Below, in pieces: positions 53,767 to 61,497 of a DNA stretch of 64,000 nt. Below the pieces are notes generated by a model that was not told where the DNA came from, ran no database searches, and was given only the letters and a program-made list of their open reading frames with translations. The position numbers were made by a program, and so were the translations under genes. Every line of letters starts with the position of its first letter. Positions within the stretch are counted from its first letter, which is position 1. The stretch is taken from the NCBI GenBank assembly GCA_035995885.1, contig DASYKC010000085.1:14086-78085 (forward strand), written 5' to 3'. This DNA is from Schlegelella_A sp035995885 (lineage in GTDB: Bacteria; Pseudomonadota; Gammaproteobacteria; Burkholderiales; Burkholderiaceae_C).

Positions 53767-54435
53767 GTGATCGTCAAGCAGCTCGGCCCGGTCGCCTACG
53801 ACCTGACGCTGGCGGCGATGCACGGCTTCACAGCCGCGCGCACGGACGCGAGCGCCGACGAGGTCTGGCTCTGCGAGCACCCGCCGGTGTTCACCCAAGG
53901 CGTCGCCGGCAAGGCCGAGCACGTGCTCGATGCCGGCGCGATCCCGGTCGTCCGCACCGACCGCGGCGGCCAGGTCACGTACCACGGGCCGGGGCAGGTC
54001 GTCGCCTATCCGCTCGTCGACCTGCGCCGGCTCGGCATCTACGTCAAGGAATACGTCTTCCGGCTCGAGCAGGCGCTCTTGAACACGGTCGAGACCTACG
54101 GCGTCAGCGGCCATCGCGTGCGCGGCGAGCCGGGCGTCTATGTTCGCCTCGACGCGCCGTTCGGCCACGCCGTGCTGGCGCCGCCTGCGCCCGGCGCCGA
54201 CCCCTTCGCCGGCCTCGCCAAGATCGCCGCGATCGGCGTCAAGGTGAGCCGGCATCGCGCCTATCACGGCGTCGCTCTCAACGTCGCGATGGACTTGCGG
54301 CCCTTCGAATGCATCAACCCGTGCGGTCATGCCGGGCTGAAAACGGTCGATCTTTCTACAATCGGCGTTCGCGCCACCTGGGACCAGGCGGCGAGCATCC
54401 TCGGCGCCAAGCTCGCCGCCCACCTGAGCCCGTGA
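53767..54435 (+). CDS. lipB: Octanoyl-ACP:protein octanoyltransferase LipB
   Basis: A 222-residue transferase that moves octanoyl from ACP to lipoyl domains. Motifs: RGGQVTYHGPGQ (residues 66-77), catalytic Lys159 in IGVKVSR, and catalytic Cys186 in CINPCGHAG. The start is a GTG. Its stop overlaps lipA as TGATG, so the two lipoate genes are coupled. Confidence 0.94.
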   Translation: MIVKQLGPVAYDLTLAAMHGFTAARTDASADEVWLCEHPPVFTQGVAGKAEHVLDAGAIPVVRTDRGGQVTYHGPGQVVAYPLVDLRRLGIYVKEYVFRLEQALLNTVETYGVSGHRVRGEPGVYVRLDAPFGHAVLAPPAPGADPFAGLAKIAAIGVKVSRHRAYHGVALNVAMDLRPFECINPCGHAGLKTVDLSTIGVRATWDQAASILGAKLAAHLSP

Positions 54436-55397
54436 TGATTCCCTCGCCCGGCTACGACGCGACGATCAAGCAGAAGGCCGAGGCCAAGACCTCGCGCATC
54501 CCGATCCGCATCGTGCCGGTCGGCGCGGCGCTGAAGAAGCCCGACTGGATCCGCGTCAGGGCCGGCTCGCCGGGCTCCCGCTTCTACGAGATCAAGCAGA
54601 TCCTGCGCGAGCACAAGCTGCACACGGTGTGCGAGGAAGCGTCGTGCCCGAACATCGGCGAGTGCTTCGGCAACGGCACGGCGACGTTCATGATCATGGG
54701 CGACAAGTGCACGCGGCGCTGCCCGTTCTGCGACGTCGGCCACGGCCGGCCGGATCCGCTCGACGCCGACGAGCCGCTCAATCTCGCCAAGACGATCGCC
54801 GCGCTGAAGCTCAAGTACGTCGTCATCACCAGCGTCGATCGCGACGACCTGCGCGACGGCGGCGCCGGCCACTTCGTCGCCTGCATCCGACAGGTTCGCG
54901 AGCTCTCGCCGGCGACGCGGATCGAGATCCTGACGCCCGACTTCCGCGGCCGCATGGACCGCGCCCTCGAGATCCTCAAGGCGGCGCCGCCCGACGTCAT
55001 GAACCACAACCTCGAGACCGCGCCGCGCCTCTACAAGGAAGCGCGGCCGGGATCGGACTACGCGTTCTCGCTCAACCTCCTCAAGCGCTTCAAGGAATTC
55101 GCGCCGCACGTGCCGACCAAGAGCGGCGTGATGGTCGGGCTCGGCGAGACCGACGACGAGATCCTGCAGGTGATGCGCGACATGCGCGCGCACGGCATCG
55201 ACATGCTGACGATCGGCCAGTACCTCGCGCCGAGCGGCCATCACCTGCCGGTGCGCCGCTATGTCCACCCCGACACGTTCCGCATGTACGAGCGCGAAGC
55301 CGCGGCGCTGGGTTTTTCCCACGCCGCCGTCGGACCGCTCGTGCGATCGAGCTACCACGCCGACCAGCAGGCGCATGCCGCGGGCGTCGGCGCCTAG
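54435..55397 (+). CDS. lipA: Lipoyl synthase LipA (radical SAM)
   Basis: A 320-residue radical-SAM enzyme that inserts two sulfurs into octanoyl groups. The auxiliary cluster has C66, C71 and C77 (CEEASCPNIGEC), the radical-SAM cluster C92-x3-C96-x2-C99 (CTRRCPFC), and the terminal RSSYHA carries the conserved Ser ligand. The length and all cysteines match LipA. Confidence 0.96.
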   Translation: MIPSPGYDATIKQKAEAKTSRIPIRIVPVGAALKKPDWIRVRAGSPGSRFYEIKQILREHKLHTVCEEASCPNIGECFGNGTATFMIMGDKCTRRCPFCDVGHGRPDPLDADEPLNLAKTIAALKLKYVVITSVDRDDLRDGGAGHFVACIRQVRELSPATRIEILTPDFRGRMDRALEILKAAPPDVMNHNLETAPRLYKEARPGSDYAFSLNLLKRFKEFAPHVPTKSGVMVGLGETDDEILQVMRDMRAHGIDMLTIGQYLAPSGHHLPVRRYVHPDTFRMYEREAAALGFSHAAVGPLVRSSYHADQQAHAAGVGA

Positions 55398-55403
55398 CCC
55401 GGC

Positions 55404-56390
55404 GTGAGCGCGGTCAGCGCGACGGCCGAGCCGGCGCTCGCCTGCGGCAACTGCCGCAGGCCGATGCAGCGCCTCGCGCTCGCCGGCCACTACGGCCATG
55501 GCGTCGATCTCGACATGTGCCGCAGCTGCGACCTGGTCTGGTTCGACGACACCGAGACCGCGCAGCTGAGCGGGCCGGCGCTGCTCGAGCTGATCGGCCA
55601 CATGGCGTCGGCTCGCGCCTTGCCGCACGAGTTGCTGCGCCCGGAGGCGCGCTGCCCGCGCTGCGCCGGTGCGCTGGCGATCGTCCACAACCAGTCGCGC
55701 TGGGGCAAATCGTCGCAGCTGCAATGCGTGCGCCGCCACGGCGCGTACCAGTCGTTCGCGCAGTTCCTCGAGGAAAAGGGGCTGCTCAGGCCGATGTCGC
55801 TGGTCGACCGCGCCAGGCTGCTGCGCGACCGCGGCCGGATCGAATGCGTCAACTGCGGCGGCGAGGTCGGCAAGGACGACGAGCGCTGCCCGTGGTGCCG
55901 CTCGATCCCGAGCCTGCTCGACATCGCCCGCCTCGCCCACGCGCTCGACCCTCTCGACACGATCGAGCCGCCCGCCGTCTTTCGAACCGCGGCGCGGCAA
56001 GGCGCGCTGCAGTGCGCGGCCTGCGGCGCGGCGCTGCCCGAAGGCGAGACGATCAGCTGCTCGCAGTGCGGCGCAACGCTGGCGATCACCAGCCTGGCCG
56101 AGGCCAATGCCGAGGTCCAGGCGCTCGCACCGGCGCTGCGCGCCGCGGCCGAGCGGCCGTCGGCGCAGGTCGTCAAGCGCCGCCTCGACGCGCTCGACGA
56201 GGACCTGCCGCGGCGGCGCGAGTGGATCGCCGGCATGGAAGCCGACGCCGCGGAATCTCGCCATGCCGCCGGCGCCGGCGGCCGCCGCGACGACGTCGAG
56301 TGGGAGCCCTTGCTGCGCGGCATCGGCACGCCGATGCGCGTCGTCCTCGCCGCGCTCGCGATCTGGTTCGCGTGGCACTTCTGGCGCTGA
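55404..56390 (+). CDS. Multi-zinc-ribbon protein with C-terminal membrane anchor
   Basis: A 328-residue protein I cannot name. At least five CxxC-type pairs are visible: CGNC, CRSC, CPRC, CVNC with CPWC, CAAC with CSQC, in a TFIIB/zinc-finger-like arrangement. The first two form a YjdM/zf-TFIIB-like domain with DLVWFDD. An ~80-residue charged region and a single C-terminal helix (MRVVLAALAIWFAWHFW) follow. It starts at GTG six bases after lipA, so it is in the lip operon. It may bind metals or partners at the membrane. Confidence 0.7.
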   Translation: MSAVSATAEPALACGNCRRPMQRLALAGHYGHGVDLDMCRSCDLVWFDDTETAQLSGPALLELIGHMASARALPHELLRPEARCPRCAGALAIVHNQSRWGKSSQLQCVRRHGAYQSFAQFLEEKGLLRPMSLVDRARLLRDRGRIECVNCGGEVGKDDERCPWCRSIPSLLDIARLAHALDPLDTIEPPAVFRTAARQGALQCAACGAALPEGETISCSQCGATLAITSLAEANAEVQALAPALRAAAERPSAQVVKRRLDALDEDLPRRREWIAGMEADAAESRHAAGAGGRRDDVEWEPLLRGIGTPMRVVLAALAIWFAWHFWR

Positions 56391-56403
56391 CGCCGACGCC
56401 TTG

Positions 56404-57270
56404 ATGCGCGCCGGCGCGCGGTCGACGACCGGAACGCTGTGCGCGCTCGGCGCGATCGCGCTCTGGGCGACGCTGGCATCGCTCGGCGTCGCCCTTGTCC
56501 ACGTGCCGCCGTTCCTCCTCACCGGCCTCGCCCTCGTCGTCGGCAGCGTGCCGTCGTGGCCGCTGGCGCGCCAGTGGCGCGTTCCGGCGTCGACGCTGCT
56601 GCTCGGCGTCTACGGATTGTTCGGCTTTCACTTCCTGCTCTTCGTCGCCCTGCGCAGCGCGCCGCCGCTCGAGGCCAACCTCGTCAACTACCTCTGGCCG
56701 CTTCTCATCGTCGTCCTCGCCCCGGTGTTCCTGCCCGGCATCGCGTTGCGGCCGGTGCACGTGCTCGCGGCGCTCGCCGGCTTCGCCGGCGCTGCGCTGG
56801 CGATCGTCGGCGGCAGGAGCGTCGCCGGCGGCTTCGCCTGGGGCTACCTGGCGGCCGCGGCCTCGGCCTTCATCTGGGCGAGCTACTCGCTCCTGACGCA
56901 GCGGGTGGCGCACTTTCCGACCGCGGCGATCGGTCTCTTCGGCCTCGTTTCGGGATTGCTCGCGCTCGCCTGCCACGCGCTGCTCGAGCCGTCGGTGACG
57001 CTGTCGACGCACGACGCGCTGCTGATCGCCGTCGTCGGCCTCGGTCCGCTGGGCGCTGCGTTTTTCCTCTGGGACGCGGCGCTGAAGCGAAGCGATCCGC
57101 GCCGCGTCGGCCTGCTCAGCTACCTGACGCCGCTCGCCTCGACGCTGCTGCTCGCGCTGACGACGGGGCGAACGCTGACGCCGTCGATCGCCGTGGCGGC
57201 GCTGCTCATCGTCGGCGCCGCGCTCGTCGGCCTGAAGACGCGCTCAACCGCGCGCCGACGACCGGCGTGA
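56404..57270 (+). CDS. EamA/DMT family transporter (YddG-like)
   Basis: A 288-residue protein with about ten helices in two EamA repeats; EANLVNYLWPLLIVVLAPVF and AYLAAAASAFIWASYSLLTQR-like segments are visible. YddG-type members export aromatic amino acids. It lies 13 bases after the zinc-ribbon gene and converges on the minus-strand kinase-like gene. Confidence 0.82.
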   Translation: MRAGARSTTGTLCALGAIALWATLASLGVALVHVPPFLLTGLALVVGSVPSWPLARQWRVPASTLLLGVYGLFGFHFLLFVALRSAPPLEANLVNYLWPLLIVVLAPVFLPGIALRPVHVLAALAGFAGAALAIVGGRSVAGGFAWGYLAAAASAFIWASYSLLTQRVAHFPTAAIGLFGLVSGLLALACHALLEPSVTLSTHDALLIAVVGLGPLGAAFFLWDAALKRSDPRRVGLLSYLTPLASTLLLALTTGRTLTPSIAVAALLIVGAALVGLKTRSTARRRPA

Positions 57271-57324
57271 CGCCGGGCCGCGTCAAGTCCGGCCGAGCCT
57301 CGAGTGACAGCGAAGCGTGCCGCT

Positions 57325-58467
57325 CTACAGCCCGCGCGACAGCTCGAACATCAGCGCCGCCGGCAGCGAGCTCGCGACGACGTCGCGGCCGATCCGCGCC
57401 ATCAGCGCGCCGTTCGTCCCCGACATCTCGAAGGTCGAACCCTGCTCGAGGATCTCGATGAAGACGAACTCGGGCACCTCGGCGAGGATCTCGTCGCGAA
57501 AGTGCGTGAAGCGGGCGCCCTTCTGGATCGAGTCGACGATGATCGCGTGCGGCAGGCCTTCCTTGCAGAAGCTCGCCGCCTCGTCGATCGAGCCGACGAA
57601 GTCGACCAGCATGCTCATGTTGCGCAGCGCGTCGCGAATCAGGACGCGCACTTCGCGTCGCGAGGCGACGACGAGGACGTGGCTGCCGGCGAGCGCCTTC
57701 GAGTTGCTCGACTGCGCCCCGCCGTCGTCGATCTCGGTGGCCGAGAGGCCGGCCATCTCGTCGCCCGCGGTCTTCGGGAACTCGAGCACGAGCGTCGTCG
57801 TTCCGCCGACGTCGCGGCGATCGACGACGAGGCCCATCGTCCACGCGGTCTGCTCGATCAGGCGCCAGGTGAGCGAGTCGAGGCGCGGCGAGATTTCGGT
57901 CGTGACGCTCTCGTCAACCTGGTCGGCGGGCCGGTTGGCGAAGCGGCAGGTGAGGCGCGCGTGCGCGGGCCAGGTCTTGAAGTCGACCGTGAAGGCGATG
58001 TGCGCGTGGGCGTTGGCCAGCGCCCAGTCGAGCGTCGCGTTGAGCAGGCTGAAGAGGAGCGAGCCGTCGACGATGACGCGCGCCGATTTCAGCTCGTGCT
58101 TGAGGGCGATGCCGCGCGCCTGCGTCTCGCGCGTGCGCAGCGAGAGCACGCTCTTCAGCACCTCCTCGAGCTGCAGGACTTCGTGCGACTGGCGCACGCG
58201 GCCCGAGGCGAAGCGCGTCAGCTGCTGGCCGATCATCCCCGCCTGGCGCGCCTGCTCGACCTCGTCGCGCAGCGCCCGCAGGCCGGCGCGATCGATCTTT
58301 CCGGTCGCGGTGAGGACGTGGATGCGCTCGAGCGCGGCGGTCAGCGGTTCGGCGATCTCGACGCCGACCTGCGACACGAGCTCGTGCCAGCGCTGGTCGT
58401 CGTCGGCGGGTGGGCCGGAAGGGTCGTTGACGGCAGCGTCGGCGACGGGTCGTTGGCCGATGGACAT
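57325..58467 (-). CDS. Degenerate histidine kinase-like protein with receiver-like C terminus
   Basis: A ~380-residue protein with the layout DHp - ATPase-like - receiver. The H-box position reads GVEIAEPL where a kinase has SHEIRTPL, so the phospho-accepting His is replaced by Val. The N-box (LLNATLDWALANA) lacks the usual Asn, and the glycine-rich boxes are not recognisable. The C-terminal receiver-like domain (SHVLVVASRREVRVLIRDAL, then HAIIVDS) keeps a possible phospho-Asp but lacks the acidic pair of the first strand. It probably acts by binding rather than phosphorylation. ATG 58467 is used; an in-frame GTG at 58662 would add 65 low-complexity residues. Confidence 0.65.
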   Translation of the reverse strand: MSIGQRPVADAAVNDPSGPPADDDQRWHELVSQVGVEIAEPLTAALERIHVLTATGKIDRAGLRALRDEVEQARQAGMIGQQLTRFASGRVRQSHEVLQLEEVLKSVLSLRTRETQARGIALKHELKSARVIVDGSLLFSLLNATLDWALANAHAHIAFTVDFKTWPAHARLTCRFANRPADQVDESVTTEISPRLDSLTWRLIEQTAWTMGLVVDRRDVGGTTTLVLEFPKTAGDEMAGLSATEIDDGGAQSSNSKALAGSHVLVVASRREVRVLIRDALRNMSMLVDFVGSIDEAASFCKEGLPHAIIVDSIQKGARFTHFRDEILAEVPEFVFIEILEQGSTFEMSGTNGALMARIGRDVVASSLPAALMFELSRGL

Positions 58468-58675
58468 GGCGATGCGTTCTCGAAAAAGGCGATTCTGATC
58501 GGCCGCCGCGAGCAGTGCCACGGGCGGGCCGGCAACGACGTCGGCGTCGGGCCGGGTCGCGCGAGCAGCGCCTCTCCTTTGCGCTGCAGGCCACTGCGGA
58601 GTGTCCGTGGCCGCCCGCCGGGGCGCCAGAGAGCGGCGCGCCGGCTGGCCAGACGCGCTCACGAAGTTGCCAAAT

Positions 58676-58691
58676 GTGACAATTTGTTCAC
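58676..58691. promoter_or_regulatory. AT-rich dyad upstream of the kinase-like gene
   Basis: GTGACAATTTGTTCAC, an imperfect palindrome (GTGA-N8-TCAC) in an AT-rich patch of ~30 bases, striking in this GC-rich DNA. The spacing differs from the CRP consensus (N6). It is probably a regulator-binding site or part of the promoter for the minus-strand gene. Confidence 0.35.
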
Positions 58692-58710
58692 TATTTCTGG
58701 CGTCGCCGGC

Positions 58711-59982
58711 TCAGATCGCGCCGCGCTCCCGCAACGCGGCGATCGCCGCCGCGTCGAGACCGAGCTCGGCCAGGACGGCGTCGGTGTCGGCGCCGAGGAG
58801 CGGCGGCGCGTGACGGTATCGGACCGGGGTCGCCGCCAGCTTGATCGGGCTGGCGACGAGCCGCACCGAGCCGGCGAGCGGGTGCGGCATCTCGACGGTC
58901 ATCGCCCGCTCGCGCACCTGCGGATCGGCGAAGACCTCGGCGAGGTCGTTGATCGGCCCGCACGGCACCTTCGCCGCCTCGAGCGCGGCGAGCCAGTCGG
59001 CGCGCGGCCGGCGCTTGAGACGGGCGGCAAGCAGCGGCACGAGGATGTCGCGATGGCGCACCCGCCCGGCGTTGCGCGCGAAGCGATCGTCGGCAGCGAA
59101 CTCCGCGCAGCCGGCGACCGCGCAGAAGCGGGCGAACTGGGCGTCGTTCCCGACGGCGAGGATGAGGTGGCCGTCGGCAACCTCGAAGACCTGGTACGGC
59201 ACGATGCTCTGGTGCGCGTTGCCGGCGCGCTGCGGCGCGACGCCGCTCGTCAGGTAGCCGGCGCCCAGGTTGGCGAGCATGGCGACCTGGGTGTCGAGCA
59301 GCGCCATGTCGATCGCCTGGCCTTCGCCCGTGCGGTCGCGGTGGCGCAGCGCGGCGAGGATCGCGGTCACGGCGTACATGCCGGTGAAGAGGTCGGCGAC
59401 GGCGACGCCGACCTTCTGCGGGCCGCCGCCCGAGGCATCGTCGGCGATCTCGGCGCGCGACGGCCCGGTCACGCTCATCAGGCCGCCCATGCCCTGGACC
59501 GCGTAGTCGTAGCCGGCGCGCTCGCGGTACGGGCCGGTCTGGCCGAAGCCGGTGATCGAGCAATAGACGAGGCGCGGATTGCGCGCAAGGAGCGCCGCGG
59601 CATCGAGGCCGTGTCGGGCGAGATCACCGGCCTTGAAATTCTCGACGAGCACGTCCGCGCGATCCGCGAGAGTGCGCACTAGCTCTGCGCCCTCTTCGCT
59701 GGCGATGTCGATGGTCATCGAGCGCTTGTTGCGGTTGGTGCCGAGGTAGTACGCCGCCTCCCCGGTTTCGCCGCCGCCCGGGTCGCGCAGGAAGGGCGGG
59801 CCCCAGCCGCGGGTGTCGTCGCCGCCCGGCGCGCCGTCGCGGGCAGGCCGCTCGACCTTGATCACGTCGGCGCCGAGATCGGCCAGGGTCTGGGTGCACC
59901 AGGGCCCGGCGAGGACGCGCGACAGGTCGAGGACGCGGACGCCCTCGAGGGCCATCGCGGGCGAGAACGCGGCGTCGGTCAT
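58711..59982 (-). CDS. Class III CoA-transferase (CaiB/BaiF family)
   Basis: A 423-residue CoA-transferase: VLDLSRVLAGPWCTQTLADLGADVIKVE at the start (core LAGPWCTQTLADLGADV), SITGFGQTGPY, catalytic Asp159 in AGYDYAVQGMGG, and KVPCGPINDLAEVFADPQ near the C terminus. The family transfers CoA between organic acids (formyl-CoA, succinyl-CoA and similar). ATG 59982 follows GACAAT and seven bases; MALEG at 59955 is an alternative. It is divergent from a lipoprotein gene across 35 bases. Confidence 0.9.
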   Translation of the reverse strand: MTDAAFSPAMALEGVRVLDLSRVLAGPWCTQTLADLGADVIKVERPARDGAPGGDDTRGWGPPFLRDPGGGETGEAAYYLGTNRNKRSMTIDIASEEGAELVRTLADRADVLVENFKAGDLARHGLDAAALLARNPRLVYCSITGFGQTGPYRERAGYDYAVQGMGGLMSVTGPSRAEIADDASGGGPQKVGVAVADLFTGMYAVTAILAALRHRDRTGEGQAIDMALLDTQVAMLANLGAGYLTSGVAPQRAGNAHQSIVPYQVFEVADGHLILAVGNDAQFARFCAVAGCAEFAADDRFARNAGRVRHRDILVPLLAARLKRRPRADWLAALEAAKVPCGPINDLAEVFADPQVRERAMTVEMPHPLAGSVRLVASPIKLAATPVRYRHAPPLLGADTDAVLAELGLDAAAIAALRERGAI

Positions 59983-59989
59983 GGCCGCG

Positions 59990-60011
59990 ATTGTCGGCGA
60001 GCCGGGATAAT
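59990..60011. promoter_or_regulatory. Back-to-back -10 elements of the CoA-transferase and lipoprotein genes
   Basis: GACAAT on the minus strand (59990-59995), seven bases from the CoA-transferase ATG, and GATAAT on the plus strand (60006-60011), six bases from the lipoprotein ATG. The whole divergent gap is 35 bases, so any -35 elements would lie in the opposite gene and both RNAs would be leaderless. Confidence 0.5.
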
Positions 60012-60017
60012 CGGCCG

Positions 60018-60566
60018 ATGCAGACACGCGCGCGCCACCCGGGCGTCCGGGGCGTCGCCGCGGCAATCGCCCTCGGCTCGGCCCTGCCCGGCTGCTCGCC
60101 GGTGTTCGACTGGCGCGAGGCGCGCCCGGAAGGCAGCGGCGTCGTCCTGATGTTCCCGTGCCGGCCGGTCAAGCAGGAGCGGAGCGTCCGCATGGGCGCG
60201 GCGGTCGTGCCGATGCAGCTGCATTCGTGCAGCGCGGGCGGTGCGACCTTCCTGCTCGACGCGGTCGACGTCGCCGATCCGGCGCAGGTGGCGCCGGTCA
60301 TGGCCGCGTTCCGGACCCAGGCGGCGACCAACCTCGGCGGCGCGGGCGTCGAGCAGGGCGCGTTCGCGCCGCCCGGCGCCACCCCCAACCCGCAGAGCGC
60401 TCGCATCGGCATCGTCGGCACGCGGCCCGATGGCCGCCGTGTCGTCGCGCAGGCCGCCTTCTTCGTTAAGGGTCTCAGGCTGTACCAGGCAACGGTCCTG
60501 GGCGGCGACGACGCGGGCGGCCGCGAGGCCGTCGACACCTTCTTCGGCGCGATCCGCCTGCCCTGA
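60018..60566 (+). CDS. Hypothetical lipoprotein
   Basis: A 182-residue protein with an N-terminal signal and lipobox (ALGSALPGC, lipidated Cys near residue 26). The mature part is a small alpha-beta protein with VLMFPCRPVKQERSV, an LHSCSAGGATFLLD strand pair and a C-terminal REAVDTFFGAIRLP. No family recognised. It precedes the PTS genes by 26 bases and may share their transcript. Confidence 0.7.
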   Translation: MQTRARHPGVRGVAAAIALGSALPGCSPVFDWREARPEGSGVVLMFPCRPVKQERSVRMGAAVVPMQLHSCSAGGATFLLDAVDVADPAQVAPVMAAFRTQAATNLGGAGVEQGAFAPPGATPNPQSARIGIVGTRPDGRRVVAQAAFFVKGLRLYQATVLGGDDAGGREAVDTFFGAIRLP

Positions 60567-60592
60567 GACCGAGACCCCTGCCCAACTCTTCC

Positions 60593-61039
60593 ATGCCCGG
60601 TCTTCTCATCATCGCCCACGCGCCGCTCGCCTCGTCGCTCAAGGCCGTCGCCGAGCATGCCTATCCGGATTGCGCCGTGCAGCTCGCCGCCCTCGATGTC
60701 CTCCCCAACGTGCCGGTCGAGGAGGTCGAGGCGCAGGCCCGCCAGATCCTGGAGCGCCTCGCCGCCCCCGATCTGCTGATCTTCACCGACGTCTTCGGCG
60801 CCACGCCGTGCAACATCGCCCAGCGCCTGGCCGACGGCGTCCGCGTCAAGGTCGTCACCGGGGTCAACGTGCCGATGCTCTGGCGCACGCTCTGCTACGT
60901 CGACGAATCGCTCGACGCCGTCGTCGCCCGGGCGATCGCAGGCGCGACCCAGGGTGTCATGCAGGTGGCCACGTCGCGGCCGCAGAACCAGACGCTGAAG
61001 GCACGCGGGAATGAACAAGGCGACCGTCAGGATCAATAA
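60593..61039 (+). CDS. PTS EIIA component, mannose family
   Basis: A 148-residue EIIA(Man)-type domain. The phosphorylated His is H9 in LLIIAHAPLASSL, and LIFTDVFGATPCNIAQRL is the family's active-site loop. No EIIB, EIIC or EIID follows, so it probably serves regulation rather than sugar uptake, as in other betaproteobacteria. Its end overlaps ptsH by 29 bases. Confidence 0.9.
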   Translation: MPGLLIIAHAPLASSLKAVAEHAYPDCAVQLAALDVLPNVPVEEVEAQARQILERLAAPDLLIFTDVFGATPCNIAQRLADGVRVKVVTGVNVPMLWRTLCYVDESLDAVVARAIAGATQGVMQVATSRPQNQTLKARGNEQGDRQDQ

Positions 61040-61280
61040 CAAGCTCGGCCTGCACGCCCGTGCATCGGCCAAGCTCAGCAAGCTCGCCGGCGGCTTCCGC
61101 TGCGACATCTTCCTGAGCCGCAACGGCCGCCGCGTGAACGCCAAGAGCATCATGGGCGTGATGATGCTGGCGGCGGGAATCGGCACCGAGATCGAGGTCG
61201 AAACCGACGGCGACGATGAAGCGGCGGCGATGGCCGCGCTGACGACGCTGATCGACGACAAGTTCGGCGAGGGCGCGTAG
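61011..61280 (+). CDS. ptsH: Phosphocarrier protein HPr
   Basis: An 89-residue HPr with His15 in LGLHARASAK and Ser46 in NAKSIMGVMML, the site recognised by HPr kinase/phosphorylase. It passes phosphate from EI to EIIA. It is coupled to the EIIA gene by overlap and separated from ptsI by 217 bases containing tandem repeats. Confidence 0.95.
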   Translation: MNKATVRINNKLGLHARASAKLSKLAGGFRCDIFLSRNGRRVNAKSIMGVMMLAAGIGTEIEVETDGDDEAAAMAALTTLIDDKFGEGA

Positions 61281-61333
61281 CGCGTCGGGCCGGCGGGCGG
61301 GCCGGTGTTGGCGCTGTCGACCGCGATCGGCCG

Positions 61334-61399
61334 CGTCGGGCCCGCATCCGGCCGACGTCGAGCCCGCATCGGGCCGGCGTCGGATCCATGTCAGGCCGG
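61334..61399. repeat. Three tandem 22-base repeats between ptsH and ptsI
   Basis: Units at 61334-61355, 61356-61377 and 61378-61399 share the form cgtcg-N10/11-ggccg. The first two are nearly identical and the third is diverged. A partial related unit lies at 61283-61305 and another at 61400-61410. There is no coding potential and no spacer structure. It occupies the 5' region of the ptsI transcript unit. Confidence 0.6.
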
Positions 61400-61484
61400 C
61401 GTCAGGCCTGAGGCGTCGCGGCGATGGCCGCTTCGTCACAGGTCCGCCGCGTGCCGGCAGCGGCCGAATGGGGGCCCTCGCTGC

Positions 61485-61490
61485 TAGCAT
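61485..61490 (+). promoter_or_regulatory. -10-like element of ptsI (leaderless-type spacing)
   Basis: TAGCAT followed by seven bases and the ptsI ATG at 61498, with no Shine-Dalgarno sequence. It suggests ptsI has its own promoter in addition to read-through from ptsH. Confidence 0.4.
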
Positions 61491-61497
61491 CGATTCC

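Noticed and set aside
58467..58662. 65-residue N-terminal extension of the kinase-like protein from GTG 58662
   Set aside because: The added sequence is Arg/Ala/Pro-rich without structure, and the AT-rich dyad just upstream fits a promoter for a start further in. It is kept only as an alternative.
61283..61410. CRISPR-like repeat array
   Set aside because: Units of 22 bases are directly adjacent with no unique spacers, and no cas genes are present; it is a simple tandem repeat.
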